A DNA stretch of 53,884 nt from positions 1 to 53,884 of the forward strand of contig JBHGBF010000004.1 of NCBI GenBank assembly GCA_041946865.1, written 5' to 3'. Numbering within the stretch: position 1 is the first letter of the stretch; the number at the start of each line of letters is the position of its first letter. The notes beneath the pieces are model-generated. The model ran no database searches and had not been told where the DNA came from. It was given only the letters and a program-made list of their open reading frames with translations. Below are positions 25,553 through 34,535 of this stretch, one piece after another. Position numbers and translations under genes: made by a program. This DNA is from RPQK01 sp041946865. GTDB taxonomy: Bacteria > Acidobacteriota > UBA6911 > RPQK01.

Positions 25553-26818
25553 CTAGAAACCCCCAGTCACCCCGTGAAAACCACGCGCCGCTTGCTTGCC
25601 CAGCCACTTGACCACACGCCAGGCGCTGTAGGCGTACCCAACCGTGTGTTGACAGGTGGAAAGGCACTGTCGGTTGCACGATTTCTTCATCTCCTCAAGC
25701 TGCCGACGGTCGAATTGCGGGTCTTCAATCACCCCCCAATCGAAAGTCGACGAGTAGAGTGAGAAACAAGGCGCCAGGGTTCCGTCAGTACGTATGAGGG
25801 AAGTGTTGTGACCTGCCCTGCAAGCCCAGGGTTCGACTCGTCCCCGCATGAACGCTTTCATGTCCTCAAAGTGCCGGCACGAGTTCACCATCTTGTACCC
25901 GGACCGGTTCTTGTCACTGAGATAGTCCAGGAGATCATCTACCGTCGGGAAATCGTCCGGGCGGAGGAAGGTCGGGTTGTCCTCCAGGTGCCTGAACTGG
26001 CTCTGGGCCATCATGGGCGGCTCGTTGATGTGATAATCAGTCGCAATCCCGTGGTCCCGCGCGATCTCGGTCAATTCCTTCACATCGTCCAGGTTGTTTC
26101 GACAGATGTTGATGTTGAGAAAAGCCATGAAGCCGTAATGCCTCTGCATTCGAATCAGGTATTCAAACTGCGAACGGATGGGGTGTAGCGCTTTGGGGAG
26201 CCCGGGCTTCGGGCGAACAGCGTCGACGGCCAAGTTCCACACGGCTACCCCGGCGTCACCGATTTCGTCGATGATCTCGGGCTTCATGAGCCGGCCGTTC
26301 GTTGGCAGGTACATGAAGAAGCCCCTCTGCGAGCCATAATAGACCAGTTTCCTGATGAATTGCGGACGGATCAGCGGCTCTCCGCCCATGATTGCCGCCA
26401 CTCGACACCCGACCGAATGCAGCCAGTCCAGGGAGCGCTTGGCCGTGTCCTCGGTCGTCCCCGGCACTTTGTTGTCGAAAGCCCAGCAATAATGACAATC
26501 GAGGTTACATTTCCAGTCGGTGAAAAGGTACGAGAGGATCGGCCGGAATTTCAGAGGATGCAATCGAGATGTAACGTACGGAATCAGCCAGCACTGAACG
26601 TTCCTGGACCGATTCAGGGCGTTGTACTCGTTGGCGGACATCAGCCGTGACTTGGCCTCAGGCATCCGAATTCTCGGCTCGGGCAGCAATTGAGGTTCAT
26701 CAACAGACATGAAATCGTCGCCGCGGGGATCCGGGACTACAACCAGACTGGGCGTCTTCTCAAATCGCAAAGGATCTTCTCTTTCAGGCTGAATATGAGG
26801 CAGAGGTTCCATAGACAT
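25553..26818 (-). CDS. Radical SAM protein with auxiliary cysteine domain
   Basis: 421 aa. The cluster motif CNLDCHYC (C104, C108, C111) is followed by GGEPLIRPQFI and the barrel segments FMYLPTNGRLM and LNINICRNN. After residue 290 a SPASM-like C-terminal region has further cysteines (NSCRHF, WACRAGHN, APCFSLYS, CNRQCLSTC), so one or two additional Fe-S clusters are likely. Related SPASM/twitch enzymes modify peptides or lipids. The N-terminal 75 residues are charged and Pro-rich, unlike the typical compact start; an internal ATG (MSANEYNALNRS) could be the real start. Substrate unknown. Confidence 0.85.
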   Translation of the reverse strand: MSMEPLPHIQPEREDPLRFEKTPSLVVVPDPRGDDFMSVDEPQLLPEPRIRMPEAKSRLMSANEYNALNRSRNVQCWLIPYVTSRLHPLKFRPILSYLFTDWKCNLDCHYCWAFDNKVPGTTEDTAKRSLDWLHSVGCRVAAIMGGEPLIRPQFIRKLVYYGSQRGFFMYLPTNGRLMKPEIIDEIGDAGVAVWNLAVDAVRPKPGLPKALHPIRSQFEYLIRMQRHYGFMAFLNINICRNNLDDVKELTEIARDHGIATDYHINEPPMMAQSQFRHLEDNPTFLRPDDFPTVDDLLDYLSDKNRSGYKMVNSCRHFEDMKAFMRGRVEPWACRAGHNTSLIRTDGTLAPCFSLYSSTFDWGVIEDPQFDRRQLEEMKKSCNRQCLSTCQHTVGYAYSAWRVVKWLGKQAARGFHGVTGGF

Positions 26819-26930
26819 TGTTTCACCGTTAGTGCCGCGGCCATTCCGGCTTGCCGGCCCCTGTCCCGGCCGCGGCTAAAGATTATTCGATTCCGTACAG
26901 AAACGGCCGGCTGAAAGTCAGGTACGACGT

Positions 26931-27296
26931 TTAGCTGCACATCACCAAGGAAATGACGACAAGAGCGGCGACGAAGAGACTTCGTTTCTGAATCAATCTG
27001 GCCCGTTCCCGAAGCGTGATCACATAGGGTTCTGGCTCTTCTCTGCCGTCTACCCGGCGCAACCGGCGCGCGGCCAGCAAAATCGAGGTGTGTGCCCTGG
27101 CCTGAAGCAGTAAGGCAGTCCCGAACCAGAGCAAAAAGAAGAGTGCAGGGCGCGCCCACCAATTCAGTTGGTAGTAAATCGTCGCCGCGCCAAGCGCCAT
27201 TGAACAAGCCAAGTCAACAAGGCCGGCCGTACGTAGTCTTGAAGCTTCTTTCGTCCCGATGTTTTCGAATTCGGACTCTCTTAACATTACGCTCAC
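26931..27296 (-). CDS. Hypothetical membrane protein
   Basis: 121 aa with hydrophobic segments at about 25-42, 46-66 and 101-119 and a basic loop (LLAARRLRRVDGREE) between the second and third. No family recognised. The 112 bp separating it from the radical SAM gene downstream (26819-26930) holds nothing I can identify. A RBS-like purine stretch before the ATG is weak. Confidence 0.55.
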   Translation of the reverse strand: MSVMLRESEFENIGTKEASRLRTAGLVDLACSMALGAATIYYQLNWWARPALFFLLWFGTALLLQARAHTSILLAARRLRRVDGREEPEPYVITLRERARLIQKRSLFVAALVVISLVMCS

Positions 27297-27782
27297 TCCA
27301 ATTACTTAACGCCGAGATCCCGCGTTGCCGGTCCGCTCCGAGACGGCGGTGGGGGAGGCCCCGCCGTCTCGAGGCTGATGCCGCCCGACGCTTGACCATT
27401 AAGCGCCGTCGTGGAATCGGCGCATCAGCTCCCGCTGCCGAACAAGTTCCGGGACCGGCCGTGGTAACTGCTCACGCTCAGCTCCCCGGCGGTGGGTGAC
27501 TTGCCCTGCGGGCGAAGGGCCTGCAGGTCCGGCCGCTTCCTGCCGCAAACCGCAGGACATGGGCCGAAAACGGCACGGGGCGGACCACTGGCAGCCGGAG
27601 AGTCACGCGGTTCTTTTCCTCCTTTAGGGTTCCCACGCCTCAACGGTTGCCAGAACCTTCATAGAACACTCGTCAAATCCCTCTAGGAGGCACCCACCTG
27701 CATCCCTCCTTTCCCTTGACGAAACGCGAAGCGGCTTCCCAGACCTTCGCGATCGGGCGCCTCCCAAGTCCGTCTCAAGTTA
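27297..27782. other. Intergenic region with several GC-rich inverted repeats, no gene
   Basis: No convincing coding frame. Visible inverted repeats are GAGACGGCGG/CCGCCGTCTC (27340-27370), GCCCT...AGGGC (27503-27520), CCTGC...GCAGG (27539-27556) and GCCG-aaaa-CGGC (27563-27574). The run of neighbouring stems may be a structured RNA or degraded repeat. None is followed by a T-run, so simple terminators are not supported. Confidence 0.4.
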
Positions 27783-28454
27783 TTAGTCTCTCGGTCTCGT
27801 ACCGGGCGCTGCACTACCCAACACCGTGCGAACCACCGTCTTGACGATCTGCTCGCGCGCAACACCGCATGGCCACTTCCCTTCCAGCATCCACAGCAAA
27901 CCGAAATGGAAGACCATGCCGACGAGACACTGAGCAAGAAGCGCCCGCTCGGTTTCATCCCCATGACCGCACGCCAGCCGACTCTCGATGTGCCGGGTTA
28001 GGACGCCGTGCAAGCGCAACAGAGGACTCGAACATGCGTCTTGTTCGAGCGCGCTGAAGAGAAACAGTCGGAATGGAATCGGATCGGCTTCCATCCGAGC
28101 CAGCACCCGATGGGCGAGGTCGGCAAGCCACGTCGTCTCATCCAGTTCGCGCGACTCAGGTTTTGTGGCATCGAGTAGTGCCGCCAGAACCTCTTGAGCC
28201 TGCTTCTCCAAGACCGCCCGGTAGAGCCCGCGCTTGTCGTGGGAATACACGTAGATGGCCCCCTGGGTGGTCCCGGCGGCTGACCTTAGGTCACGTGTAG
28301 TCGTTCCGTGGAAACCCCGTTGGGCGAAGATCGGGGTGGAAGCCTCGAGAATAGACGCACGCCGTTGAGTTCCGGACATTCGGCCTCTGGTATCGACCGT
28401 GCGTTCCGTGACGTCGCAAACTGCCTTGCTGACTGGTCGTGTTTCGATTCTCAT
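27783..28454 (-). CDS. TetR/AcrR family repressor of the efflux operon
   Basis: 223 aa. The DNA-binding helix-turn-helix sits at about 28-75 (RASILEASTPIFAQRGFHGTTTRDLRSAAG...GAIYVYSHDKRGLYRAVLE). The remaining residues form the variable ligand-binding helices. The open frame starts at 28454, 3 nt after the stop of the outer-membrane factor gene, so it is the last gene of the RND operon; an internal ATG 25 codons in (MSGTQRRAS) is an alternative start. As the last gene of the operon it likely represses the RND pump in response to a drug or metabolite. Confidence 0.88.
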   Translation of the reverse strand: MRIETRPVSKAVCDVTERTVDTRGRMSGTQRRASILEASTPIFAQRGFHGTTTRDLRSAAGTTQGAIYVYSHDKRGLYRAVLEKQAQEVLAALLDATKPESRELDETTWLADLAHRVLARMEADPIPFRLFLFSALEQDACSSPLLRLHGVLTRHIESRLACGHGDETERALLAQCLVGMVFHFGLLWMLEGKWPCGVAREQIVKTVVRTVLGSAAPGTRPRD

Positions 28455-28457
28455 GTT

Positions 28458-29846
28458 TCAGGCGCCCCCGCCGAGGACTTTGTACAAATTGACGAGATTG
28501 CTCACCCGCGCCAGGCGCACCCCGAGCAGGCCCTGCTGGGCGGCATAAAGCGAACGCTGGGCCACCAGAACGCTCAGGTAGCTGTCTACTCCGGCCTCGT
28601 AGCGCGCCTCCGAAAGACGGTAGGTCTCCTGCGAAGCGTTTACCAGCGACTCCTGTGCTCTCTGCTGTTCGACGAGCCGCGATCGCAGCGCCAGCGCGTC
28701 GCTGACCTCCTGAAAGGCCGACTGGATTGCCCTCTCGTAATCCGCCACAGCGAGATCTCGGTCGACCTCTGACACCCGGTAATTGGCTTTGCGCGCCCCG
28801 TAATCGAAGATAGGCAGTACCACCTGCGGAACGAACCTCCACGCTCCGGCCCCCGGTTCGAATAGGTCCGACAGGTGACTGCTCGTTATGCCGCCCACTC
28901 CCGTGAGCGAAATTCGGGGGAAGAAGTTGGCGCGAGCCGCGCCGATGTTTGCATACGCGGCCTTCAGCTCGTGTTCCGCCAGGAGAATGTCTGGCCGTCG
29001 GAGCAGGACGTCGGAGGGCAGGCTGGCGGAGATATCCTTCAGGGGCGCGACCGAATCGAGGTCGGCAGGCAGCAGGTTCTCGGGAACAGGGGCGCCGACC
29101 AGGAGATTCAACGCATTCCAGTCCAAGGCAATCTGGCCGTTGTACCGGGCGATATCCACCCGCGCGGCCTCCACCTGGGTCTCGGCCTGCCGAAGCTCGA
29201 GGTCGTTCGAAATGCCCAAATCTCGGGAACGGAGAATCAGCTCGTACGACTGCCGTTGCGCATCGAACGTCGACTGCGCCAGCCGCAGATTTTCCCGGTC
29301 GGAAGCCAGCGCCAGGTAAGTATTGGCTACCGCGCCGACCAGCGAGATCTGCGTGGCAGCCTGGGCTTGCTGGGTGGCCAGGTATTGCTCGAGAGCAGCG
29401 GTCGTCAGGCTTCGGATCCGCCCAAAAAGGTCGAGTTCCCAGGAGGTGACTCCCACGCTGATGTCATATTGCGAGACCGTCTCGGCCTCCCCGGTCGACG
29501 ACATCTTTTCAGGAACCCGGTAGAACTGTCCGTTAGCTGCCGCGTGGACCGCCGGATAGCGCTCGGCCCGCTGAATTCGGTAGAAGTTCTCAACCCTTTC
29601 CACGTTAAGCGTGGCTATCCGCAGGTCACGGTTGTTCGCGAGGGCCATATCGATAACGGACTGAAGGCGTCCATCGGTGAAAAAGTCCCGCCATCGCACT
29701 TGGGTGCCGGCTGGTGCACCTGCTTGGTCCGGGGCTCCCTGCGGCCACACAGTAGGCACCGGCGGTTCAGGCCGTTTGTACGTCTGTGGTCGGGGGCACC
29801 CGGTCAGCAACAGAGCCATCCCGGCGAGAAGAAGTTTGCGGTACAT
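28458..29846 (-). CDS. Outer-membrane efflux lipoprotein (OprM/NodT family)
   Basis: 462 aa from the ATG at 29846 (MYRKLLLAGMALLLTGC, a lipobox Cys at 17). The mature part has the two OEP repeats: amphipathic helices, SWELDLFGRIRS and LRRPDILLAEHELKAAYANIGAARANFFP, the latter the standard RPDI..AE..L..A....G.A....P motif. It forms the trimeric TolC-like exit duct. The gene starts 1 nt after the RND permease stop, and the repressor follows 3 nt later. A longer frame from 29915 overlaps the permease and is not used. Confidence 0.93.
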   Translation of the reverse strand: MYRKLLLAGMALLLTGCPRPQTYKRPEPPVPTVWPQGAPDQAGAPAGTQVRWRDFFTDGRLQSVIDMALANNRDLRIATLNVERVENFYRIQRAERYPAVHAAANGQFYRVPEKMSSTGEAETVSQYDISVGVTSWELDLFGRIRSLTTAALEQYLATQQAQAATQISLVGAVANTYLALASDRENLRLAQSTFDAQRQSYELILRSRDLGISNDLELRQAETQVEAARVDIARYNGQIALDWNALNLLVGAPVPENLLPADLDSVAPLKDISASLPSDVLLRRPDILLAEHELKAAYANIGAARANFFPRISLTGVGGITSSHLSDLFEPGAGAWRFVPQVVLPIFDYGARKANYRVSEVDRDLAVADYERAIQSAFQEVSDALALRSRLVEQQRAQESLVNASQETYRLSEARYEAGVDSYLSVLVAQRSLYAAQQGLLGVRLARVSNLVNLYKVLGGGA

Positions 29847-29847
29847 A

Positions 29848-32800
29848 TTACAGTCCCTCCGAGGGGCTGGCGGTCTGGGCCGCCGGCTCGACGTGCCGAG
29901 CTTTCTTTTCCCCAAAGATGCGAACCACGATCACGTAAAACAACGGGATGAAGAAGATCGCCAGGAACGTTGCGGTGATCATTCCTCCGAGGACGCTCGT
30001 CCCAATCGCGATTTGCGCCGCCGCGCCCGCCCCCGAAGCGGCAGCGAGCGGGAGAACGCCAAAACCGAAGGCCAGCGACGTCATAACAATCGGGCGTAAT
30101 CGGAGTTTGGCTGCCTGGATGGTGGCCTCCATCAAACTCATCCCCTGCTCCATGTGCCCCTTGGCAAACTGGACGATCAGGATGGCATTCTTGGTCGTCA
30201 GCCCGAGCACGGTGAGCAAGCCGATTTGGAAATAGACGTCGTTAGGCAGGTCGCGCAGCGATGAGGCCAGCACTCCGCCGATGACCCCGAGCGGCAGGGC
30301 CAGCAGGATCGAGATGGGCACGCTCCAGCTCTCGTATAGGGCGGCGAGAACCAGGAAAATCACAATGACCGAGAAGGTATAGAGCAACCCGGCCTGCGAC
30401 TCCGACATGCGCTGCTGGTAAGAGAGCCCGGTCCACTGAGAGCCGACATCGCGCGGGAGCTTCTCAACAATTTCTTCCATAGCCTGCATGGCCTCACCGG
30501 TACTGTGCCCGGGACTCGGCTCTCCCTGGATGTTCATCGCCGGGAAGGCGTTGTACCGCTCAAGCCTTGGCGAGCCATAGACCCAGCGCCCAGAGGCAAG
30601 GGCCGACAGGGGGACCAAGCCACGGCTTTCGTTCCGGACATACAGCCGATTCAGATCGCCTGGGAGCATCCGGAACGGTGCGTCGCTCTGCGTGTACACA
30701 CGCTTGACCCGCCCGCCCTGGACGAAGTTGTTAATGTAGGAGGAACCAAAGGCGGTCGACACGTAACTCTGAACCGAGTTGACGGGGACACCGAGCGCCC
30801 CGGCCCTTTCCCAGTCAATGTCCAGTTTGTACTGCGGGACGTCCTCCATTCCGTTCGGCCTGACCCGGGCCAGGCGTGGGTCCTGGGTGGCCATTCCCAG
30901 GAGCTGGTTACGCGCCTGGGTGAGGCCCTCATGACCAAGATCACCCCGATCCTGAAGCATGAGGTCAAAACCTGTGGCAACACCCAACTCCGTGACTGCC
31001 GGAGGCGGGAACGCATAGATGGTCGCGCCCCGGATGCTCGCGAACGCTCTCGTGGCTCTAGCAGCCACATCCTTCGCCTGCAGGCCCGGCTTATCGCGGA
31101 GATCCCAGTCCTTTAGCTTGACGAAACACATTCCCTGGTTCTGACCTCGGCCGGAGAACCCTATACCACCGGCAGCGAGGCAGGACTCGACCGCGTCCTT
31201 CTGGTCCACGAGGTAATGCTGCTGTATTTGTCCCAGGACCGCCTCGGTCTGCTCGATAGTCGAGCCCGCCGGCAGCTGGACCATCGTCATCAGAACACCC
31301 TGGTCTTCATCGGGGAGATACCCTGTCGGCATCCGCATGTAGAGAACCCCCATGGCGACGACGAGCAATACGAAGACGGCCAGGAAACGCAGTCTCCTTC
31401 CAAGGATGTATCCGACAGCTCCGGTATAACCACCCCGCACTCGGTAAAAGACCCTGTCGAACCACAGGAAAAACGGCCGCAGAAGGGGGAGACCAGTTTC
31501 AGCCGCCTCGTGCCCCCTCTCGACTGGTCTCAACAGCGAGGCGCAGAGCACCGGCGTGAGGATGAGGGCAACGACGACAGAAAGCATCATCGAAGCGATG
31601 ACGGTGACCGAGAACTGGCGGTAAATGACCCCGGTTGACCCAGGGAAGAAAATCATCGGTCCAAACACTGCGGAGAGAACAAGGCCGATGCCCACCAGGG
31701 CGCTCTGGATCTCCCCCATCGACTTCCTGGTCGCCTCCCAGGGGGGAAGCCCTTCTTCGCTCATCACCCGCTCGACGTTTTCCACAACGACTATGGCATC
31801 ATCGACGAGCAGGCCGATGGCATGGAGTAACCGAGGACACCGAGAACGCCGAAGGTGCCCAGGATGACGACCGGTACTGCAATCGTCGGAACGAGCGTCG
31901 CCCGCAGGTTCCCGAGGAAGAGGTACATGACCAGAAAGACCAGGACGATCGCCTCAATCAGGGTCCTGAACACTTCGTTGATTGCCACCCGGATGAAGGG
32001 GGTCGTGTCGTAGGGATAGATGACCTTCATCCCCGCAGGGAAGTACCTTGAGAGCTCAGCCATCTTGGCCTTGACGGCATCGGCAGTGTCAAGCGCGTTC
32101 GCACCCGCCTCCTGTCGGATGGCGAGTGCGCTTGCCGGCTTCCCGTTATGGAAGATCCGGATGTCAGGCATCTCTGTCCCGAGCTCAGTCCTCCCCACGT
32201 CACGTACGCGTACGACCGATCCGTCCCGGTCGGTGCGAAGGGGGACGTTAGCGAATTCTTCCGGGGTGACCAGCAGGGATTGAACGAGGATCGACGCGTT
32301 CATCCGCTGGCCCGGCACCGCCGGTGCCCCGCCCAGCTGGCCAGCCGAAATCTCAACGTTGTAGGCCTTGATTGCAGTCACGACGTCGTCGGAAGTCATG
32401 CCATACTTCGTGAGCTTGTCGGGATCCAGCCAGATCCTCATGGAATAGCCGGTGCCGAAAATTTCTACTTCGCCCACTCCCGGCACTCGGGCGATGACCG
32501 ACTCAATCTTCGATATGACGTAATCCATGAGGTCGGCCATGTCCATACTGCCGTCCTCGGACACGAGGCCGACGACAATCAAGTAGTTACGCGTCGACTT
32601 GCTGACGCTCAAGCCTCGGCGTTGCACGACCTCCGGCAAGGTCGGAAGGGCGAGCTGGAGCTTGTTCTGGACTTTCGACCAGGCGAGGTCGGGGTCTGTC
32701 CCGGGGGCAAAAGTCAGTTCCAGCGAGCCGCTGCCCGACGAGTCACTCGTCGAGTACATGTACAGCATTTTGTCGAGGCCCGTCATCTTCTGCTCGATCA

Positions 32801-32990
32801 TCTGGACGACACTGTCCTCGACCGTTTTCGCTGACGCCCCCGGATAGGACGCCGAGATCCTGATCGAGGGCGGGGCGATCGGCGGATATTGCGAAATGGG
32901 GAGGAAATAGATCGCGAGACTCCCACCCAGCATCATCGCGATGGCGATAACCCAAGCGAAGACCGGACGGTCAAGAAAAAACCTAGACAT
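29848..32990 (-). pseudogene. RND efflux permease (AcrB/MexB-like), split by deletion
   Basis: The N-terminal half starts at 32990 (MSRFFLDRPVFAWVIAI) and runs in frame to GTFGVLGVLGYS before reading into a stop near 31791. The other half resumes in a different frame as [19 protein letters not shown], continuing to LFYVIVVRIFGEKKARH at 29848. In AcrB-type pumps [22 protein letters not shown] is continuous; here about 11 residues ([11 protein letters not shown]) are missing and the reading frame is lost, as expected from a 31-nt deletion near 31822. The lost piece lies in TM4, just before the proton-relay Asp pair (DD), so the pump cannot work even if frameshifting occurred. Length otherwise matches the family (about 1040 codons). 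Confidence 0.85.
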
Positions 32991-34242
32991 GGCTTCCCCC
33001 CTTATTGCTCGACAGAATCTTGTCCTGGGCCTCAGCCGGGGATCCGCCCTTCGGTGCAGGCACCCCATAAGGAACAGCGTGAACGGTTGTACCCGGCCGA
33101 ACTCTCTGGAGACCCTCCACGATGACCCTGTCTCCGACAACCAGGCCGCCGGTGACGAGCCACTTGTCACCAATCGCGCGGTCCACGGTCAGCATCCTCT
33201 GCTCGACCTTCTCGTCCTTGCCCACGACTAACGCAACTGCATTGCCTTTCACATCACGCGTGACCCCCTGTTGCGGTACGAGGAGGGCATTTTCATTGAC
33301 GCCCTCCTCGATCAGCGCGCGCACAAACATGCCGGGGAGAAGCACGTTGCGCGGGTTCGGGAAAACCATCCGGACCTGAACCGACCCGGTCGCGGGGTCT
33401 ACGGTCACATCCTGGAACTGCAGCGTGCCTTTGAGAGGGTATGGTGTCCCGTCCTCCAAAAGGAGTTTCACCCTGTTCGAAGTCGCCCCGTTCCGTTTGA
33501 TTTGCCCACTTTGAAGACGCCGGCGCAGCGACAGGAGGTCGGCGCTGGCCTGGGTGACGTCGACATAGATCGGGTCCAGTTGCTGCACGACCGCGAGAGG
33601 GGTCGGCTGATAGGCAGTCGCCAGGGCGCCGACAGTGATGTTCGATACCCCGATCCGGCCGGATATCGGCGATTTGATGGGCGTATACGACAAGTTGATC
33701 CGCGCCGTCTCGACAGCCGCCCGGGCCGATTCCACAACCCTTTTTCGAGTCTCAACGTTGGCCTCCGCCTGTCGCAGCGCGGCGGCGGCGTCGTCGTAGT
33801 CCTGCTGGCCGACCGCCCGGACAGCGACCAGGCCTTTGAAGCGTTCCTCTCGTGCCTGTATCGCGGGAAGGTTCGCCTCTGCCGTAATCAGGTCCGCCTC
33901 GGCCGTCGCCACTGCGGCTTTGGCCTGGTTATATGCTGCCTGGTAGGGGGCGGGGTCAATCTGGTACAGGAGGTGCCCGGCCTTCACAAAGGCCCCTTCC
34001 TGGAATTCCCGCCTTTGGATCAGGCCGCTCACCTGGGGACGAATTTCGGCGACCAGGTAGGCGCACGTCCGCCCCGGCAACTGGGTGGTCAGCACGGTTC
34101 GCTCCGGTTGAATGGTGACCACGGCGACCTCAACCGGACCCATTGCGGGAGGCGGCGCGGTGGCCGACTTGCAGCCGGGGACAAGCAGGCCCGTCAGCAT
34201 CATCAGAACAAGACCAGAATCTCTTAATTTCGCAACTGACAT
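32983..34242 (-). CDS. RND efflux periplasmic adaptor (AcrA/MexA-like)
   Basis: 419 aa from the ATG at 34242, preceded by the excellent AAGGAG site; the longer frame from 34293 is not needed. A lipobox (MLTGLLVPGC) anchors it to the inner membrane. The lipoyl half-motifs (LPGRTCAYLVAEIRPQVSGLI and SPISGRIGVS), a long coiled-coil hairpin (KAAVATAEADLITAEANLP...) and the beta-barrel with FPNPRNVLLPGMFVRALIEEGV are all visible. It links pump and outer-membrane factor. It overlaps the pump start by 8 nt. No terminator separates it from the upstream lipid operon (48 nt gap), but a dyad just before it may be its own operator. Confidence 0.95.
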   Translation of the reverse strand: MSVAKLRDSGLVLMMLTGLLVPGCKSATAPPPAMGPVEVAVVTIQPERTVLTTQLPGRTCAYLVAEIRPQVSGLIQRREFQEGAFVKAGHLLYQIDPAPYQAAYNQAKAAVATAEADLITAEANLPAIQAREERFKGLVAVRAVGQQDYDDAAAALRQAEANVETRKRVVESARAAVETARINLSYTPIKSPISGRIGVSNITVGALATAYQPTPLAVVQQLDPIYVDVTQASADLLSLRRRLQSGQIKRNGATSNRVKLLLEDGTPYPLKGTLQFQDVTVDPATGSVQVRMVFPNPRNVLLPGMFVRALIEEGVNENALLVPQQGVTRDVKGNAVALVVGKDEKVEQRMLTVDRAIGDKWLVTGGLVVGDRVIVEGLQRVRPGTTVHAVPYGVPAPKGGSPAEAQDKILSSNKGGSHV

Positions 34243-34253
34243 CGCTAACTCCT

Positions 34254-34271
34254 TGCATTTGCACAAACGCA
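34254..34271. promoter_or_regulatory. Possible TetR operator before the efflux operon
   Basis: TGCATTTGCACAAACGCA is an imperfect palindrome (14 of 18 positions symmetric) 12 bp before the adaptor ATG. TetR-type repressors commonly bind such dyads at their own efflux operons. Prediction only. Confidence 0.35.
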
Positions 34272-34289
34272 ATATCCGCCCGGCTTCGG

Positions 34290-34535
34290 TCATGGTTCAC
34301 GCCGCACCATGCGCTCCAGACGTTCAAGGTCGGCGAGAACTGTTTTGACTTGTTCAACCGTGTATTCAGCCCAACTCAGCTGGGCGCACGCCGTGCCGTC
34401 GTCTCGCACGCGGTAACTGGCGATCACCGTGTCGACCCGTCCTGCTGCCTCGGCAAACGCTCGGGCGCGGCTGATGCCCCACGGCTTGACGTCGGTTCTC
34501 GACTCGGGGTTCGTGTATTTGGTCTTGCCACGCAT
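34290..34535 (-). CDS. Small hypothetical protein, last gene of lipid operon
   Basis: 81 aa starting at an ATG that shares one base with the stop of the upstream nucleotidyltransferase gene (TGATG), giving strong translational coupling. The sequence is charged (MRGKTKYTNPESRTDVKPWG..., ending DLERLERMVRREP) with two predicted helices and no membrane segment. No family recognised. A frame opening at 34607 would overlap the upstream gene and is rejected. Confidence 0.5.
   Translation of the reverse strand: MRGKTKYTNPESRTDVKPWGISRARAFAEAAGRVDTVIASYRVRDDGTACAQLSWAEYTVEQVKTVLADLERLERMVRREP

Noticed and set aside
27340..27370. Intrinsic terminator after the efflux operon
   Set aside because: The GC-rich hairpin has no T-run and lies more than 400 nt downstream of the TetR stop.
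28875..29951. 358-codon plus-strand frame opposite the outer-membrane factor
   Set aside because: Antisense shadow; the minus strand has a clear OprM-type protein.
31780..31860. Programmed ribosomal frameshift in the RND pump
   Set aside because: A frameshift would not restore the 11 missing TM4 residues, so a deletion is the better explanation.
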